Shown in pieces: positions 46,735 to 55,166 of a stretch of DNA of 64,000 nucleotides (positions are counted from its first letter, which is position 1; every line of letters starts with the position of its first letter). The notes under the pieces are model-generated. The model had not been told where the DNA came from and ran no database searches. It was given only the letters and a program-made list of their open reading frames with translations. The stretch spans positions 3,348,001-3,412,000 of the forward strand of contig NZ_CP136423.1 of NCBI RefSeq assembly GCF_034356035.1, in the 5' to 3' direction. The stretch is from Blautia hydrogenotrophica DSM 10507. GTDB taxonomy: Bacteria; Bacillota; Clostridia; Lachnospirales; Lachnospiraceae. Position numbers and translations under genes: made by a program.

Positions 46735-47901
46735 TTATTTTAAGATCATAACACCTTTGATATAGTCTACATCCCGCATCTTCTGCATGGTAGGCATAAG
46801 TTCCTCCAAAGAGTAAAACTTATGCGTCAAGAGCTTCTCAAACGGAAATTCTTGATAGCGCTCCAACAGATGAAATGCTTTGTCAAACACCCTCTGACTG
46901 TTGGATGCCAAGCTGTTGATTTTCACATTTTTGCTGAAAATCAACTGAGGCAGCTCCACCTCAAAGGTTTCACCGAATCCAAAGGGAACTCCCACCTCCA
47001 CATAAGTTCCCAATTTTCTCACCAACTCTAATCCTTCGATGGACGCACGGGTATTATTGGCACACTGGATAACCAAATCCGGGCCTCCGTCTGTGATCTC
47101 ACGGATATAACGGAAACGTTCTTCTTTTTCCATCTTGTTGCTGTTGATTACATAATCACATCTGGAAATCTCCTGAGCTTTTTTCAGCTTTTCATCCTTA
47201 TGCCCCGTGAGAATCACATTCCGGCATCCCATAATCTTCAGCAGCATTGCCGTCATGATACCGATCGCTCCTTCGCCGATTACCACTGCATTGGTATTCG
47301 TATTCAGTGATTCTCCCAGTACACCCGGTTCTGTCTGGGCCATCTCAATTGCCCTCGCGCACACAGCCAGAGGGTCCAAAAGACTTGCAATCTCGCTTGG
47401 CATATCTTCGGGCAGCTTCCACACATAGGTTCCAGGGAAAATATACACATACTCTGCAAACCCGCCTTTAAAGTGAGGAACTTCATAGGCGTCAGCCGTG
47501 TACTTGCTGTGACCAAAGGTCTCCTGACCGCCATACATAAAGGCATTCTCGCAGACCATGCACACTCCATTTCCATGGCGCATACACTCCGGACAAGTCC
47601 CACAGGTAATCCAGGGATACACCGCAATCCGGTCTCCCACCTTCAACGGCCCACTGAAAGAATAGATCGTCTCATTGGCTCTCTCTCCCATCTCCACAAT
47701 TTTACCTGTGAACTCATGGCCCAGGGGACTCGGTTGTGCCGGCGTAGAGCGAATCGAGTGGGCATCCGAGCCGCAGATAGAAGTCGCTTCTATCTTGATT
47801 AACATCCCGTCATCTTTCACCTCAGGAAGCGGAAAGCTCTCAATATCCAGATGGTTCGGCCCTTTCAGAACCGCCATCTTTGCCATCTTTTTCTCTGCCA
47901 T
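46735..47901 (-). CDS. Zinc-dependent alcohol dehydrogenase
   Basis: 388 residues. Catalytic zinc ligands in ATSICGSDAHSIR and LGHEFTGKIVEMG, structural cysteines in CGTCPECMRHGNGVCMVC, NAD site AVVIGEGAIGIMTAMLLK. It resembles the medium-chain sugar dehydrogenases that oxidise C1 or a secondary alcohol. Within this block it could make the lactone/aldonate that the enolase-superfamily dehydratase (56630-57724) uses. AAGGAGAG precedes the ATG. Substrate unknown. Confidence 0.9.
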   Translation of the reverse strand: MAEKKMAKMAVLKGPNHLDIESFPLPEVKDDGMLIKIEATSICGSDAHSIRSTPAQPSPLGHEFTGKIVEMGERANETIYSFSGPLKVGDRIAVYPWITCGTCPECMRHGNGVCMVCENAFMYGGQETFGHSKYTADAYEVPHFKGGFAEYVYIFPGTYVWKLPEDMPSEIASLLDPLAVCARAIEMAQTEPGVLGESLNTNTNAVVIGEGAIGIMTAMLLKIMGCRNVILTGHKDEKLKKAQEISRCDYVINSNKMEKEERFRYIREITDGGPDLVIQCANNTRASIEGLELVRKLGTYVEVGVPFGFGETFEVELPQLIFSKNVKINSLASNSQRVFDKAFHLLERYQEFPFEKLLTHKFYSLEELMPTMQKMRDVDYIKGVMILK

Positions 47902-47916
47902 TTTTTATTCTCTCCT

Positions 47917-49212
47917 TTATTCACCGATTCCTGCCTGCAACTGTTTTGCAAACTCTTCTCCGGACGTGATGTTCCCTGCATATACCTCCGATACCAAATC
48001 CAGCCATGTCTGTGCGTCATTAGAGTCAAACAGGGTATCCCATGCCAGAGAATATCCCGTCGCGTCCGCGGAATAATCAATGATCTCTTGATTTAAGAAA
48101 TCCACATTGGCTTTTGCCTCGTCAGATACCTCCCAAGTCACCAGACCTCCGTCAGCCTCTGCCCAGGCGCGCACCAGATACTCCATCACCTCATAGGTCT
48201 CCTCCGGGTACTCACATTTGCTGCTCATACACAGACCATCAATCGCACCGCCGAAATATTGATTCGGGTCTGCCCCATCCAGCAGTGGGAACCGAACCGC
48301 CGTGACGCTGTCCTTGATCGCGCTGTCCTCCGCGATCGCCTGTGCAGAATAATTGGAGTTCGTATACATCATCGGATTCTCTCCCCGGGTAAAGGCCGCG
48401 TACGCCTCCTCGTTGGACAATCCCATCGCGCCGTCATTGAACGCGCCTGCGTCAATCATCTCTATCACATAATCGCAAGCCTGGGCCACATACTCATTGT
48501 CCAAAGATGTCTCCTTAAACGCCATCTTATTCGCCTCGTCGGTGCCTGCCAACTGAATGACGAATTCATTGATATACTGCTGGCATGGCCACTGATCTTT
48601 GGCGCCCAATGCAATCGGCTGGATTCCCTTTTCACGGAAAGTCTTGCAGACCTCAATCAGCTCGTCGAAGGTAGTGGGAATTTCCAGATTGTTTTCCTCA
48701 AACAAAGTCTTATTGCAGTACAGCGCTCCTACCCACTTGTTGGCGGTCAGCCCATAGGCTTTCCCGTCAAACTCAAACATATCCAGGGCCCCAGTCTTCA
48801 GACTCTCTTTCGATTCCTCACTGATATAGTCGTCAATGGCCGCTACTTTCCCTGCATCCACAAAGGACTCCATAAATCCAGCTCCCCAGGTCATAAAGAT
48901 ATCTGGAGTCTCATCCGCTGCCACCATAGCCTTAATCTTTTCCTTATAAGATTCAATCGCTACCGCTTCTGACTCAATATTATACTTGTCAGCAAAATGT
49001 TCCTTTGTCTGTTCCAGCGCCTTGTTAAAGTTCACCGCGACACTTTCACTGTTACTCTCCACATAGTCGGTAAATACACTAATCGTAGGCTTTCCCTCGC
49101 CGCCCTCTTGTGCACTGGAATTTGCCTCATCCGAAGAACCGGAACCGCAGCCAGTCAGCATTGCCGCCGTCATAGATACCGCCAGTGCCACAGATAATAA
49201 TCTTTTTTTCAT
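47917..49212 (-). CDS. Sugar-binding lipoprotein (ABC importer)
   Basis: 431 residues with a lipoprotein signal MKKRLLSVALAVSMTAAMLT and lipobox MLTGCGSG. A Ser/Gly/Glu linker precedes the type 1 binding fold (PTISVFTDYVESNSESVAVN; DETPDIFMTWGAGFMESFVD). Its ATG overlaps the stop of the RhaB-like kinase. No permease follows it; the nearest unpaired permeases are at 39633-41362, so these three probably form one transporter. Confidence 0.92.
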   Translation of the reverse strand: MKKRLLSVALAVSMTAAMLTGCGSGSSDEANSSAQEGGEGKPTISVFTDYVESNSESVAVNFNKALEQTKEHFADKYNIESEAVAIESYKEKIKAMVAADETPDIFMTWGAGFMESFVDAGKVAAIDDYISEESKESLKTGALDMFEFDGKAYGLTANKWVGALYCNKTLFEENNLEIPTTFDELIEVCKTFREKGIQPIALGAKDQWPCQQYINEFVIQLAGTDEANKMAFKETSLDNEYVAQACDYVIEMIDAGAFNDGAMGLSNEEAYAAFTRGENPMMYTNSNYSAQAIAEDSAIKDSVTAVRFPLLDGADPNQYFGGAIDGLCMSSKCEYPEETYEVMEYLVRAWAEADGGLVTWEVSDEAKANVDFLNQEIIDYSADATGYSLAWDTLFDSNDAQTWLDLVSEVYAGNITSGEEFAKQLQAGIGE

Positions 49213-50702
49213 AGTTTCCCTTCCTCCTTTACGCTTTCTTTTATTGATTGATATTTCCTATCATAACTCTCCCAATCCTGTGTCCCGTCCGGCAGAAAAA
49301 CCTCCTTTTCAAAAGAATTTTCCGCAATTTTCCAGCCTTCCTCCAGCGTCTGAATCTGACCATCCGCCTTCATCTGCATCAAAATATTTCCTATACACGC
49401 TGCCTCCGAAGGTCCGGCGATCACCGGAACCTCCACTGCATCCGCTATCAATTGATTTAAAAAACGGTTTCTGCTGCCCCCGCCCACAATACAAAGAGAA
49501 GTAATCTTCTCTCCGGATATCTCTTGTAGTTGTCGTGCCGTACGTCTATATCGAAGGGCCAGACTTTCGTAAATACATCTGCTAAGCGCTCCCATTCCCT
49601 GCGGCATCCTTTGTCCGGTCCTTGCCAGGTATCTCTCAATTTTTCCGTGCATATTTCCCACATTGAAAAATTCTGACCTGTCCACGTCTATCACAGCCGC
49701 AAACTCTTCTGCTTTTGCTGCTGCATCTGTAATTTCTTCCCAGGAATATTTTCTGCCTTCTGCCTCCCACTCTCTTTTACACTGGGTAATCATCCACATC
49801 CCCATAAAATCTCTGTGAGTCTTATAGAAGCTATTCCCAAATTTGGAACTGGCAAAATTATATTGCCTCGCCCTGTCCTTAGCAGGCGGTTCTTTCGTCA
49901 CCACTCCCATGATCGACCAAGTCCCGCTAGAACAAAAAGCCTGTCCAGGCACATGGGGAACCGCAGCAATTGCTGAAGCAGTATCATGAGATAAAACTGG
50001 CGTATAGTTTATCCCTTTCAAATGTAACTCTTCCAGGAGTTCTTTTTTGACTGAAAAAGACTTTTCTCCCCCGTGAATGACTTTTGGATAAATATCTGCC
50101 GGCAAACCCAGTTTTTCCAAAATATCCACATTCCAGGTCTCAGACTCCACATCCAAAAGCATCGAAGTCACCGCATCTGAATACTCGCTGAAGCACTCAC
50201 CCGTCAGAAAATATCCCAGAAGGTCCGGCAGCATCAGTAAAGTTCCCGCATACTCTAACCCAGAATCCTCTCTTAGTTTTCTCTCATAGAGCTGAAACAA
50301 TGTATTGCCGTCCAGAAAATGGGTCCCTGTCTTCTCATAGAGCACCTTCTCCCCGATCTTTTCCGTCACCGCTTTTCTTCCGGCTCCCTGCGTATTTCTC
50401 TCACACACAGACGTTCCTATAGGATTTCCCTGGCCATCCAGCAGTCCATAATCTGTCCCCCAGGTGTCGATTCCCACGCTGACCAGCTCTGTCTTGTTCC
50501 GACATTTTTGTCCCGCTGTCTTCAGGGATTCCTTTAAATTCTGAAGCATCATGAAAGTATCCCAATAGCAAATTCCATTGATCTCCACAAAAAAATCAGG
50601 AAAACGGTTTACCTCCTCCAAAATAAGTTTTTCTCCGTCGTAATGTCCCAGGATTCCCCGCCCGCTGCTGCCTCCATAGTCCATTGCAAGATAACTGCGC
50701 AC
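49209..50702 (-). CDS. Rhamnulokinase-like FGGY kinase
   Basis: About 497 residues from ATG 50702, six bases after the aldolase-like gene ends, with GGGAAA upstream; ATG 50750 would overlap that gene. YLAMDYGGSSGRGILG, FPDFFVEINGICYWDTFMML and SLCIVGGGSRNRFLNQLIAD followed by PVIAGPSEAACIGNIL are very close to L-rhamnulokinase. It phosphorylates a deoxy-ketose such as L-rhamnulose or L-fuculose. Coupling to a class II aldolase-like protein and a fucose-type mutarotase supports a 6-deoxyhexose substrate. Confidence 0.88.
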   Translation of the reverse strand: MRSYLAMDYGGSSGRGILGHYDGEKLILEEVNRFPDFFVEINGICYWDTFMMLQNLKESLKTAGQKCRNKTELVSVGIDTWGTDYGLLDGQGNPIGTSVCERNTQGAGRKAVTEKIGEKVLYEKTGTHFLDGNTLFQLYERKLREDSGLEYAGTLLMLPDLLGYFLTGECFSEYSDAVTSMLLDVESETWNVDILEKLGLPADIYPKVIHGGEKSFSVKKELLEELHLKGINYTPVLSHDTASAIAAVPHVPGQAFCSSGTWSIMGVVTKEPPAKDRARQYNFASSKFGNSFYKTHRDFMGMWMITQCKREWEAEGRKYSWEEITDAAAKAEEFAAVIDVDRSEFFNVGNMHGKIERYLARTGQRMPQGMGALSRCIYESLALRYRRTARQLQEISGEKITSLCIVGGGSRNRFLNQLIADAVEVPVIAGPSEAACIGNILMQMKADGQIQTLEEGWKIAENSFEKEVFLPDGTQDWESYDRKYQSIKESVKEEGKL

Positions 50703-50707
50703 CATAG

Positions 50708-51994
50708 CTATTTCCCGTCCATTTCTCTTAACTGTTCCTCTGTCATCCACTGAATCTCTTTTCCTGTCTGCCTCGCCATGTGGATAGATTTCGCCGTGTT
50801 CTCACATACCTCCAGCATATCGTAGGCTGCATGCAAAGACACTGCTGTGAACACCGCTCCTATATTCCGAATCAGGGCAAACGGAGCATCAATCCTAGCC
50901 TCTGCGGCAAGCCTTTCTCCGTCTTCCAAAAACTCTTCTGCCGAATATTCCCGGCAGCTAAACAGTACTCCGTAACACTCCGGTATAAAATTTACCCGAT
51001 AGGGTTCCTCTGTCGCAGCAAACATCATCGTATAAGGGGCAGTCGAAAAAATCATCCCTCTGATCTTCGGATTTCTGTCATACACCAGACTGACAAACCT
51101 AGCAAATCCATCTGGATAACTTTCCCCTTCATATTTTCCGTCCGTCACCTTCACAAAATCATCCGGTTCCAGATACGCATTATCCCGTTCTCCAGGAGAG
51201 ATCAAAAAGGAATGCTCATCAATCCTGGCAGAGACCACTCCGGAAACCGCGGTAAACAGTTTATTCTCATAAGCCCTCACTGCTGTGTCACTTAATTCTC
51301 TGCGCAGCTTTTTCTCTTCACTGGTCATAACGGTATTTCTATCCACTTTGCTCAAGGGTCTCTGGAAATATGCTCTACAGCTCCTTTGCAGCTCTTCGTT
51401 CATCCCCTGGGGCTGCCCGAAGACATAGGCATTCATCTCCGTCACCGCGTTGGCCTCTAGCTCGTCGAATCTGGCAAAAGCCTCGAAAATATCCTTTTCG
51501 CTGGAGAGAAACACACCGTGATTTTCCAAAATCGCTGTATCACTTCCACTCTCAAAAACCGCCGCCACCCGACGGGCCAGCTGCATAGAGCCTGGTAGAC
51601 CGTAAACTGCTATCTGTGTATCACCATTCATCCGATGAGCCAACGGATATAAGCTGGTATCCACGGTCTGATGAAGCGTACTCATACTGGTCACAGCCGG
51701 CGGATGCGCGTGCAGAATCGCTTTGATATCTCTTCTCACCTTATAGATCTCTCTATGTATCAAATATTCCGACGTGGGTTTGTGGTGTCCTATATAAGAA
51801 CCATCCGGCAAAACCTGTACCACATCTTTGGGAGTCAGTGAGGACTTGTCGATTCCCGATGGGGATACCCACATAATCCCTTCTTCATCTAGAATCGAAA
51901 GATTCCCTCCCGATAAAGTGGTAAGCTGCCTTGCATAGATTCTCTTCATCACCGTACAGATCTGCTCTGCCGGATGCATTGTCTGTCTGTTCAT
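50708..51994 (-). CDS. Tandem class II aldolase/adducin protein with inactive second half
   Basis: About 428 residues from ATG 51994 (GGAGGAAAGG upstream), twice the normal 210. First half (about 1-205): catalytic glutamate in KPTSEYLIHREIY, zinc histidines in ILHAHPPAVTSM and ILENHGVFLSS, as in fuculose/rhamnulose-phosphate aldolases. Second half (about 210-425) follows the same fold, but the HxH site is replaced by IFSTAPYTMMFAA and NHG by LIRNIGAVFTA, so the metal site is lost. The second half may be structural or regulatory. It lies just before the RhaB-like kinase and would cleave its product. Confidence 0.85.
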   Translation of the reverse strand: MNRQTMHPAEQICTVMKRIYARQLTTLSGGNLSILDEEGIMWVSPSGIDKSSLTPKDVVQVLPDGSYIGHHKPTSEYLIHREIYKVRRDIKAILHAHPPAVTSMSTLHQTVDTSLYPLAHRMNGDTQIAVYGLPGSMQLARRVAAVFESGSDTAILENHGVFLSSEKDIFEAFARFDELEANAVTEMNAYVFGQPQGMNEELQRSCRAYFQRPLSKVDRNTVMTSEEKKLRRELSDTAVRAYENKLFTAVSGVVSARIDEHSFLISPGERDNAYLEPDDFVKVTDGKYEGESYPDGFARFVSLVYDRNPKIRGMIFSTAPYTMMFAATEEPYRVNFIPECYGVLFSCREYSAEEFLEDGERLAAEARIDAPFALIRNIGAVFTAVSLHAAYDMLEVCENTAKSIHMARQTGKEIQWMTEEQLREMDGK

Positions 51995-52115
51995 TCCTTT
52001 CCTCCTATGCTTTCGGAGCACGTCCCGTATCCCTGAAGGACTTGTCTTGCTTTGCGCGCCGGACACGGTCGCCTTTTGTCTATTCTTATCACTTGGGAAA
52101 ATTATATCGGCTGAG

Positions 52116-52146
52116 ACAGTCTTATGGAATGTAATTCCATGACTGT
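52116..52146. promoter_or_regulatory. Nested palindrome upstream of the class II aldolase gene
   Basis: ATGGAATGTAATTCCAT (52124-52140) is a perfect 17-bp palindrome flanked by ACAGTC and GACTGT. On the minus strand a TATAAT (52104-52109) follows, so it may be an operator near a promoter for the aldolase-RhaB-binding protein genes. No T-run, so not a terminator. Confidence 0.4.
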
Positions 52147-52167
52147 TTCCTTAAAATTAATTACTTC

Positions 52168-52578
52168 TTATTCCACACAGCCGACAGTGAGCAAAATATT
52201 TGCAAATGTGCGCTGTTCCCCTGTGGAGACCGCAAGCTTCAAAACTCCCTCTTCCATGCAGGCAGCGTAAAAATCATACCGCACCAACTCTTCCAACTCC
52301 AAATCCGGCAGCTCCCTGCGAAATTCTCCGAAAATCTCCGGTTCTCTGTCGTCTTCCGGCACCATCACCTGGGCCTTCTCAATCTCACATACACTGTGTA
52401 TGGCTGCCAAAACCTCTATCACCGATGGAACTCCCGGCCCAAGCCCGAGAAAAATTTTCACTCCGCTGCTTTTCTCCTCGAGAGGATAGTTTCCATCCGC
52501 AATCAGAATTTTACTCCCATGCCCGCACAATGCCAGCTGGTGAATCAGTTCTGGATGAATTAGTTTTCCTTTCAGCAT
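52168..52578 (-). CDS. RbsD/FucU family mutarotase
   Basis: 136 residues, close to the usual 130-140. The conserved LALCGHGSKILIADGNYP holds the catalytic histidine and aspartate; VRYDFYAACMEEGVLKLAVS and TGEQRTFANILLTVG make the C-terminal active-site part, in which ER-x-Y/F-x-N is family-typical. It speeds ring-form or anomer change of a sugar such as L-fucose or D-ribose. GLGPGVPSVIEVLAAI is like FucU. It overlaps the SIS gene before it. Confidence 0.9.
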   Translation of the reverse strand: MLKGKLIHPELIHQLALCGHGSKILIADGNYPLEEKSSGVKIFLGLGPGVPSVIEVLAAIHSVCEIEKAQVMVPEDDREPEIFGEFRRELPDLELEELVRYDFYAACMEEGVLKLAVSTGEQRTFANILLTVGCVE

Positions 52579-53198
52579 ACTTTCGTCCCCTTCTCTTCCT
52601 CCCTAAGCTCGCCTAATTTTCCTCCGGGATGCCATCGCACATACTGTTGAGGGGTAACATGCTCCTGAGACTGAAGTACCACGCTCAATGCCTGAAGCAC
52701 CATCGTCTCCATGATGATCGACATTCTCGGCGCCCGATTCAAAACGCCGCCTTCTTCTCTCACACCTGCAAACAAATGAACATCGCTTTGTTTCGCCAGC
52801 CAGGAAGCCGGATTTCCACTGACGCCAATCACTTTACAGCCATTGTTCTTTATGGCCTGAACCGTCGCACGCATTTCCGCCGTCTCTCCGCTGTTAGAGA
52901 TGAAAATCACCACATCATTCTCTTTCAGCTGGCCACAGGACCCGTGAACCGCCTCTGTCCCGTGCAGAAAATATGCTGGGGTCCCCGTAGAAGACATCAA
53001 AGACGCAATATAACCCGCGATATGCGCTGGTTTTCCAATTCCTGAGATATGAAGACGGTTTCCTGCCTCTTTCGCCTTCTGAATCAAGTCTGCCGCCTGT
53101 TCCACTTCTTCATAACGTATATTTTTCACAAACTCAGAAAATTCACTCTCAGCTACTTGAAAAAATTTGCTGTAATCTACATAACAATTTTTTTCCAT
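52572..53198 (-). CDS. SIS domain sugar-phosphate isomerase
   Basis: About 209 residues from ATG 53198, preceded by GAGGAGG. SIS fold: LHISGIGKPAHIAGYIASLM, the phosphosugar-binding FISNSGETAEMRATVQAI, IGVSGNPASWLAKQSDV. It lacks the CBS domains of KdsD/KpsF. It probably isomerises a phosphorylated sugar, for example a hexulose or pentulose phosphate. It starts right after the PfkB gene ends and overlaps the mutarotase gene. Confidence 0.88.
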   Translation of the reverse strand: MEKNCYVDYSKFFQVAESEFSEFVKNIRYEEVEQAADLIQKAKEAGNRLHISGIGKPAHIAGYIASLMSSTGTPAYFLHGTEAVHGSCGQLKENDVVIFISNSGETAEMRATVQAIKNNGCKVIGVSGNPASWLAKQSDVHLFAGVREEGGVLNRAPRMSIIMETMVLQALSVVLQSQEHVTPQQYVRWHPGGKLGELREEEKGTKVC

Positions 53199-53199
53199 C

Positions 53200-54231
53200 T
53201 CAAACCTCCTCAATGCCCGCAGTCTCTGGTTTCAGATTTTGTTTTTTTAAGACTGCCAGCTCTGGAAATACAATCTCCTCTTTTTTCAAAAGCTGTTCCA
53301 CCTGCTCCAATTCTGGCAGAGAAGGCAGAGCTCCCATTCCCGTGACCGTGATTGCAGCCACATGATTGGCAAAAGTCAGCAGCTCTTCCCAGTCCAGCCC
53401 ACAACAAAACCCTGTACAAAAAGCTCCCACAAAAGAGTCCCCCGCCGCAGTGGGGTCTACTGCCGTGATTCCTCTCACACAGGGAGCATAATAACAGCCG
53501 CTCCTGTTACAAAGCGCTGCTCCCCCAGAGCCAAGTGTTATCAACACATTTTTTACACCTTTATCCAGCAGCTTTCCCGCTGCCTTTTTTACATCCTCCT
53601 GGTTGATTTCTCCGCCCCGACGATGTATTTTAATTCCTGTCAAATCTTCCACTTCGTGCTCGTTCGGAGAAATAAAAGTCAGGTGACTTAAAAACGTATC
53701 TGACAGCGGAGCACTTGGAGCGGAATTCAACATCACCGGAACCCCTTTCTCATAGGCATAGGCTGCTATCTGTTCATTGATTTCCATGGATATCTCCAAC
53801 TGCAAGAGCACCATGTCGTATTCTGCGATCTCTTCTTTTAAAAACTCAATTTCCTGCGGTCTGATAGAATGATTTGCACCTGGAACCACGAGAATTCGGT
53901 TCTGCACGGAGCCGTCTTCCTTCTCTTCTAGTACAATCAACGCGCACCCGGAAGGCTGTTCCTCATCCAGCAGCACATGAGCCGAATTTACCCCGGATTC
54001 CTGGCAGGCTGACAGAAGCTCCCGCCCATTGCCGTCCTGGCCCAGCTTTCCCACCATCGTAACTTCCGCTCCCAGCTTTGCAGCCTGAGCAGCCTGGTTC
54101 AGCCCTTTGCCTCCCGGTGCCTTTCGAAAAGTGGTGCCTAACACCGTCTCTCCCTCACCAGGTACTGTCTTTGTGACCGCAATCTGGTCCAGCACAAAGC
54201 TGCCCGCAACTAATATTTTCGGCCTCCTCAT
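53200..54231 (-). CDS. PfkB family sugar kinase, ribokinase-like
   Basis: 343 residues from ATG 54231 (GGGAGGAG upstream). ILVAGSFVLDQIAVTKTVPG and RKAPGGKGLNQAAQAAKLGA are the N-terminal PfkB signature as in ribokinase; the catalytic motif is AVDPTAAGDSFVGAFCTG. It phosphorylates a free sugar at the terminal hydroxyl. With the mutarotase and SIS isomerase it makes a mutarotate-phosphorylate-isomerise set. The ribokinase itself is possible but the C-terminus is longer than usual (about 40 residues extra). Confidence 0.9.
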   Translation of the reverse strand: MRRPKILVAGSFVLDQIAVTKTVPGEGETVLGTTFRKAPGGKGLNQAAQAAKLGAEVTMVGKLGQDGNGRELLSACQESGVNSAHVLLDEEQPSGCALIVLEEKEDGSVQNRILVVPGANHSIRPQEIEFLKEEIAEYDMVLLQLEISMEINEQIAAYAYEKGVPVMLNSAPSAPLSDTFLSHLTFISPNEHEVEDLTGIKIHRRGGEINQEDVKKAAGKLLDKGVKNVLITLGSGGAALCNRSGCYYAPCVRGITAVDPTAAGDSFVGAFCTGFCCGLDWEELLTFANHVAAITVTGMGALPSLPELEQVEQLLKKEEIVFPELAVLKKQNLKPETAGIEEV

Positions 54232-54269
54232 AATGTCTCCTCCCCTCATTGTTCATCCGTCAGCTTGAC

Positions 54270-55151
54270 TCACAGACAGTCATTCTCCAAAAGTGTCTCA
54301 TAAAGTCTTCTCTCTTCCCTCTTAGACAGAGGCAAAAATGGTTCTCTGCACAGACCGCAGTCATATCCCTGAAATTTCAAAGCTGCCTTTACTCCCTTGA
54401 ACACCCCGACCTCACAGAGAACCTGTATGACACGGTTTGCCTGATCTTGAAGCTTCAGCGCCTCCCGCTGTTTTCCTTCATTCATAAGCTTCGCAAGCCG
54501 TACAAATTTCTCTGCCATAAAATTAAACGTGCTTCCAATTGCAGCCTCTGCTCCCACAGAAAACGCACAGAGCAGAATCTCGTCATGACCGATAAATATG
54601 TTTTTCTCAGGATATTCTTGAATCAACTGCTGTAGCTGGAACAAATCATAGCTGGTGTGCTTCATCCCAATAATATTTTCATTTTCAAACAACCTTTGTA
54701 TGTCCTCTTTTTTGAAAGTGACTCCTGACATAGCAGGGATATTGTAGAGAATCACCGGCATCTGTGCTCTCTCGGCCAGCGTATTGTAATAGTGAATGTA
54801 TTCTTCCATACAAAAAGGAAAGTAAAAAGGCGGAACGGATGAGATCGCAGAAACCCCCGCTCTCCTGGCGTGGTCTGCCAGTGCTAATCCATGTTCTGTG
54901 GCAAATACACCGACATTCGCAATCACCGACGCCTCCGTTCCCTGTACTGCCTCCATGACAGCCTCCAACGCATACTTTCTCTCATCCATGGACAAAAGAT
55001 AGGACTCCGCTGTGCTGCCTCCCACATAAAAGCCAGCCACGCCCTGGCGCAGATTTTTTTCCACCAGTCTTTGCATCCTGTCTGCATCTACTCGTCCCTT
55101 CTCATCGAAGGGTGTAACCAGCGCCGGAAAAATTCCTCTGTATTCTTTCAT
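54270..55151 (-). CDS. DapA/NanA family lyase or dehydratase
   Basis: 293 residues. GFYVGGSTAESYLLSMDER is the family GGST(G)E loop, VILYNIPAMSGVTF carries the catalytic tyrosine, and IGMKHTSYDLFQLQQL the Schiff-base lysine. The sequence is closest to N-acetylneuraminate lyase and 2-keto-3-deoxy-sugar-acid aldolases rather than to DapA itself. Next to an enolase-superfamily dehydratase and an aldehyde dehydrogenase, cleavage or dehydration of a 2-keto-3-deoxy aldonate is the best guess. Confidence 0.88.
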   Translation of the reverse strand: MKEYRGIFPALVTPFDEKGRVDADRMQRLVEKNLRQGVAGFYVGGSTAESYLLSMDERKYALEAVMEAVQGTEASVIANVGVFATEHGLALADHARRAGVSAISSVPPFYFPFCMEEYIHYYNTLAERAQMPVILYNIPAMSGVTFKKEDIQRLFENENIIGMKHTSYDLFQLQQLIQEYPEKNIFIGHDEILLCAFSVGAEAAIGSTFNFMAEKFVRLAKLMNEGKQREALKLQDQANRVIQVLCEVGVFKGVKAALKFQGYDCGLCREPFLPLSKREERRLYETLLENDCL

Positions 55152-55166
55152 CGTTTCTCCTTAAAC

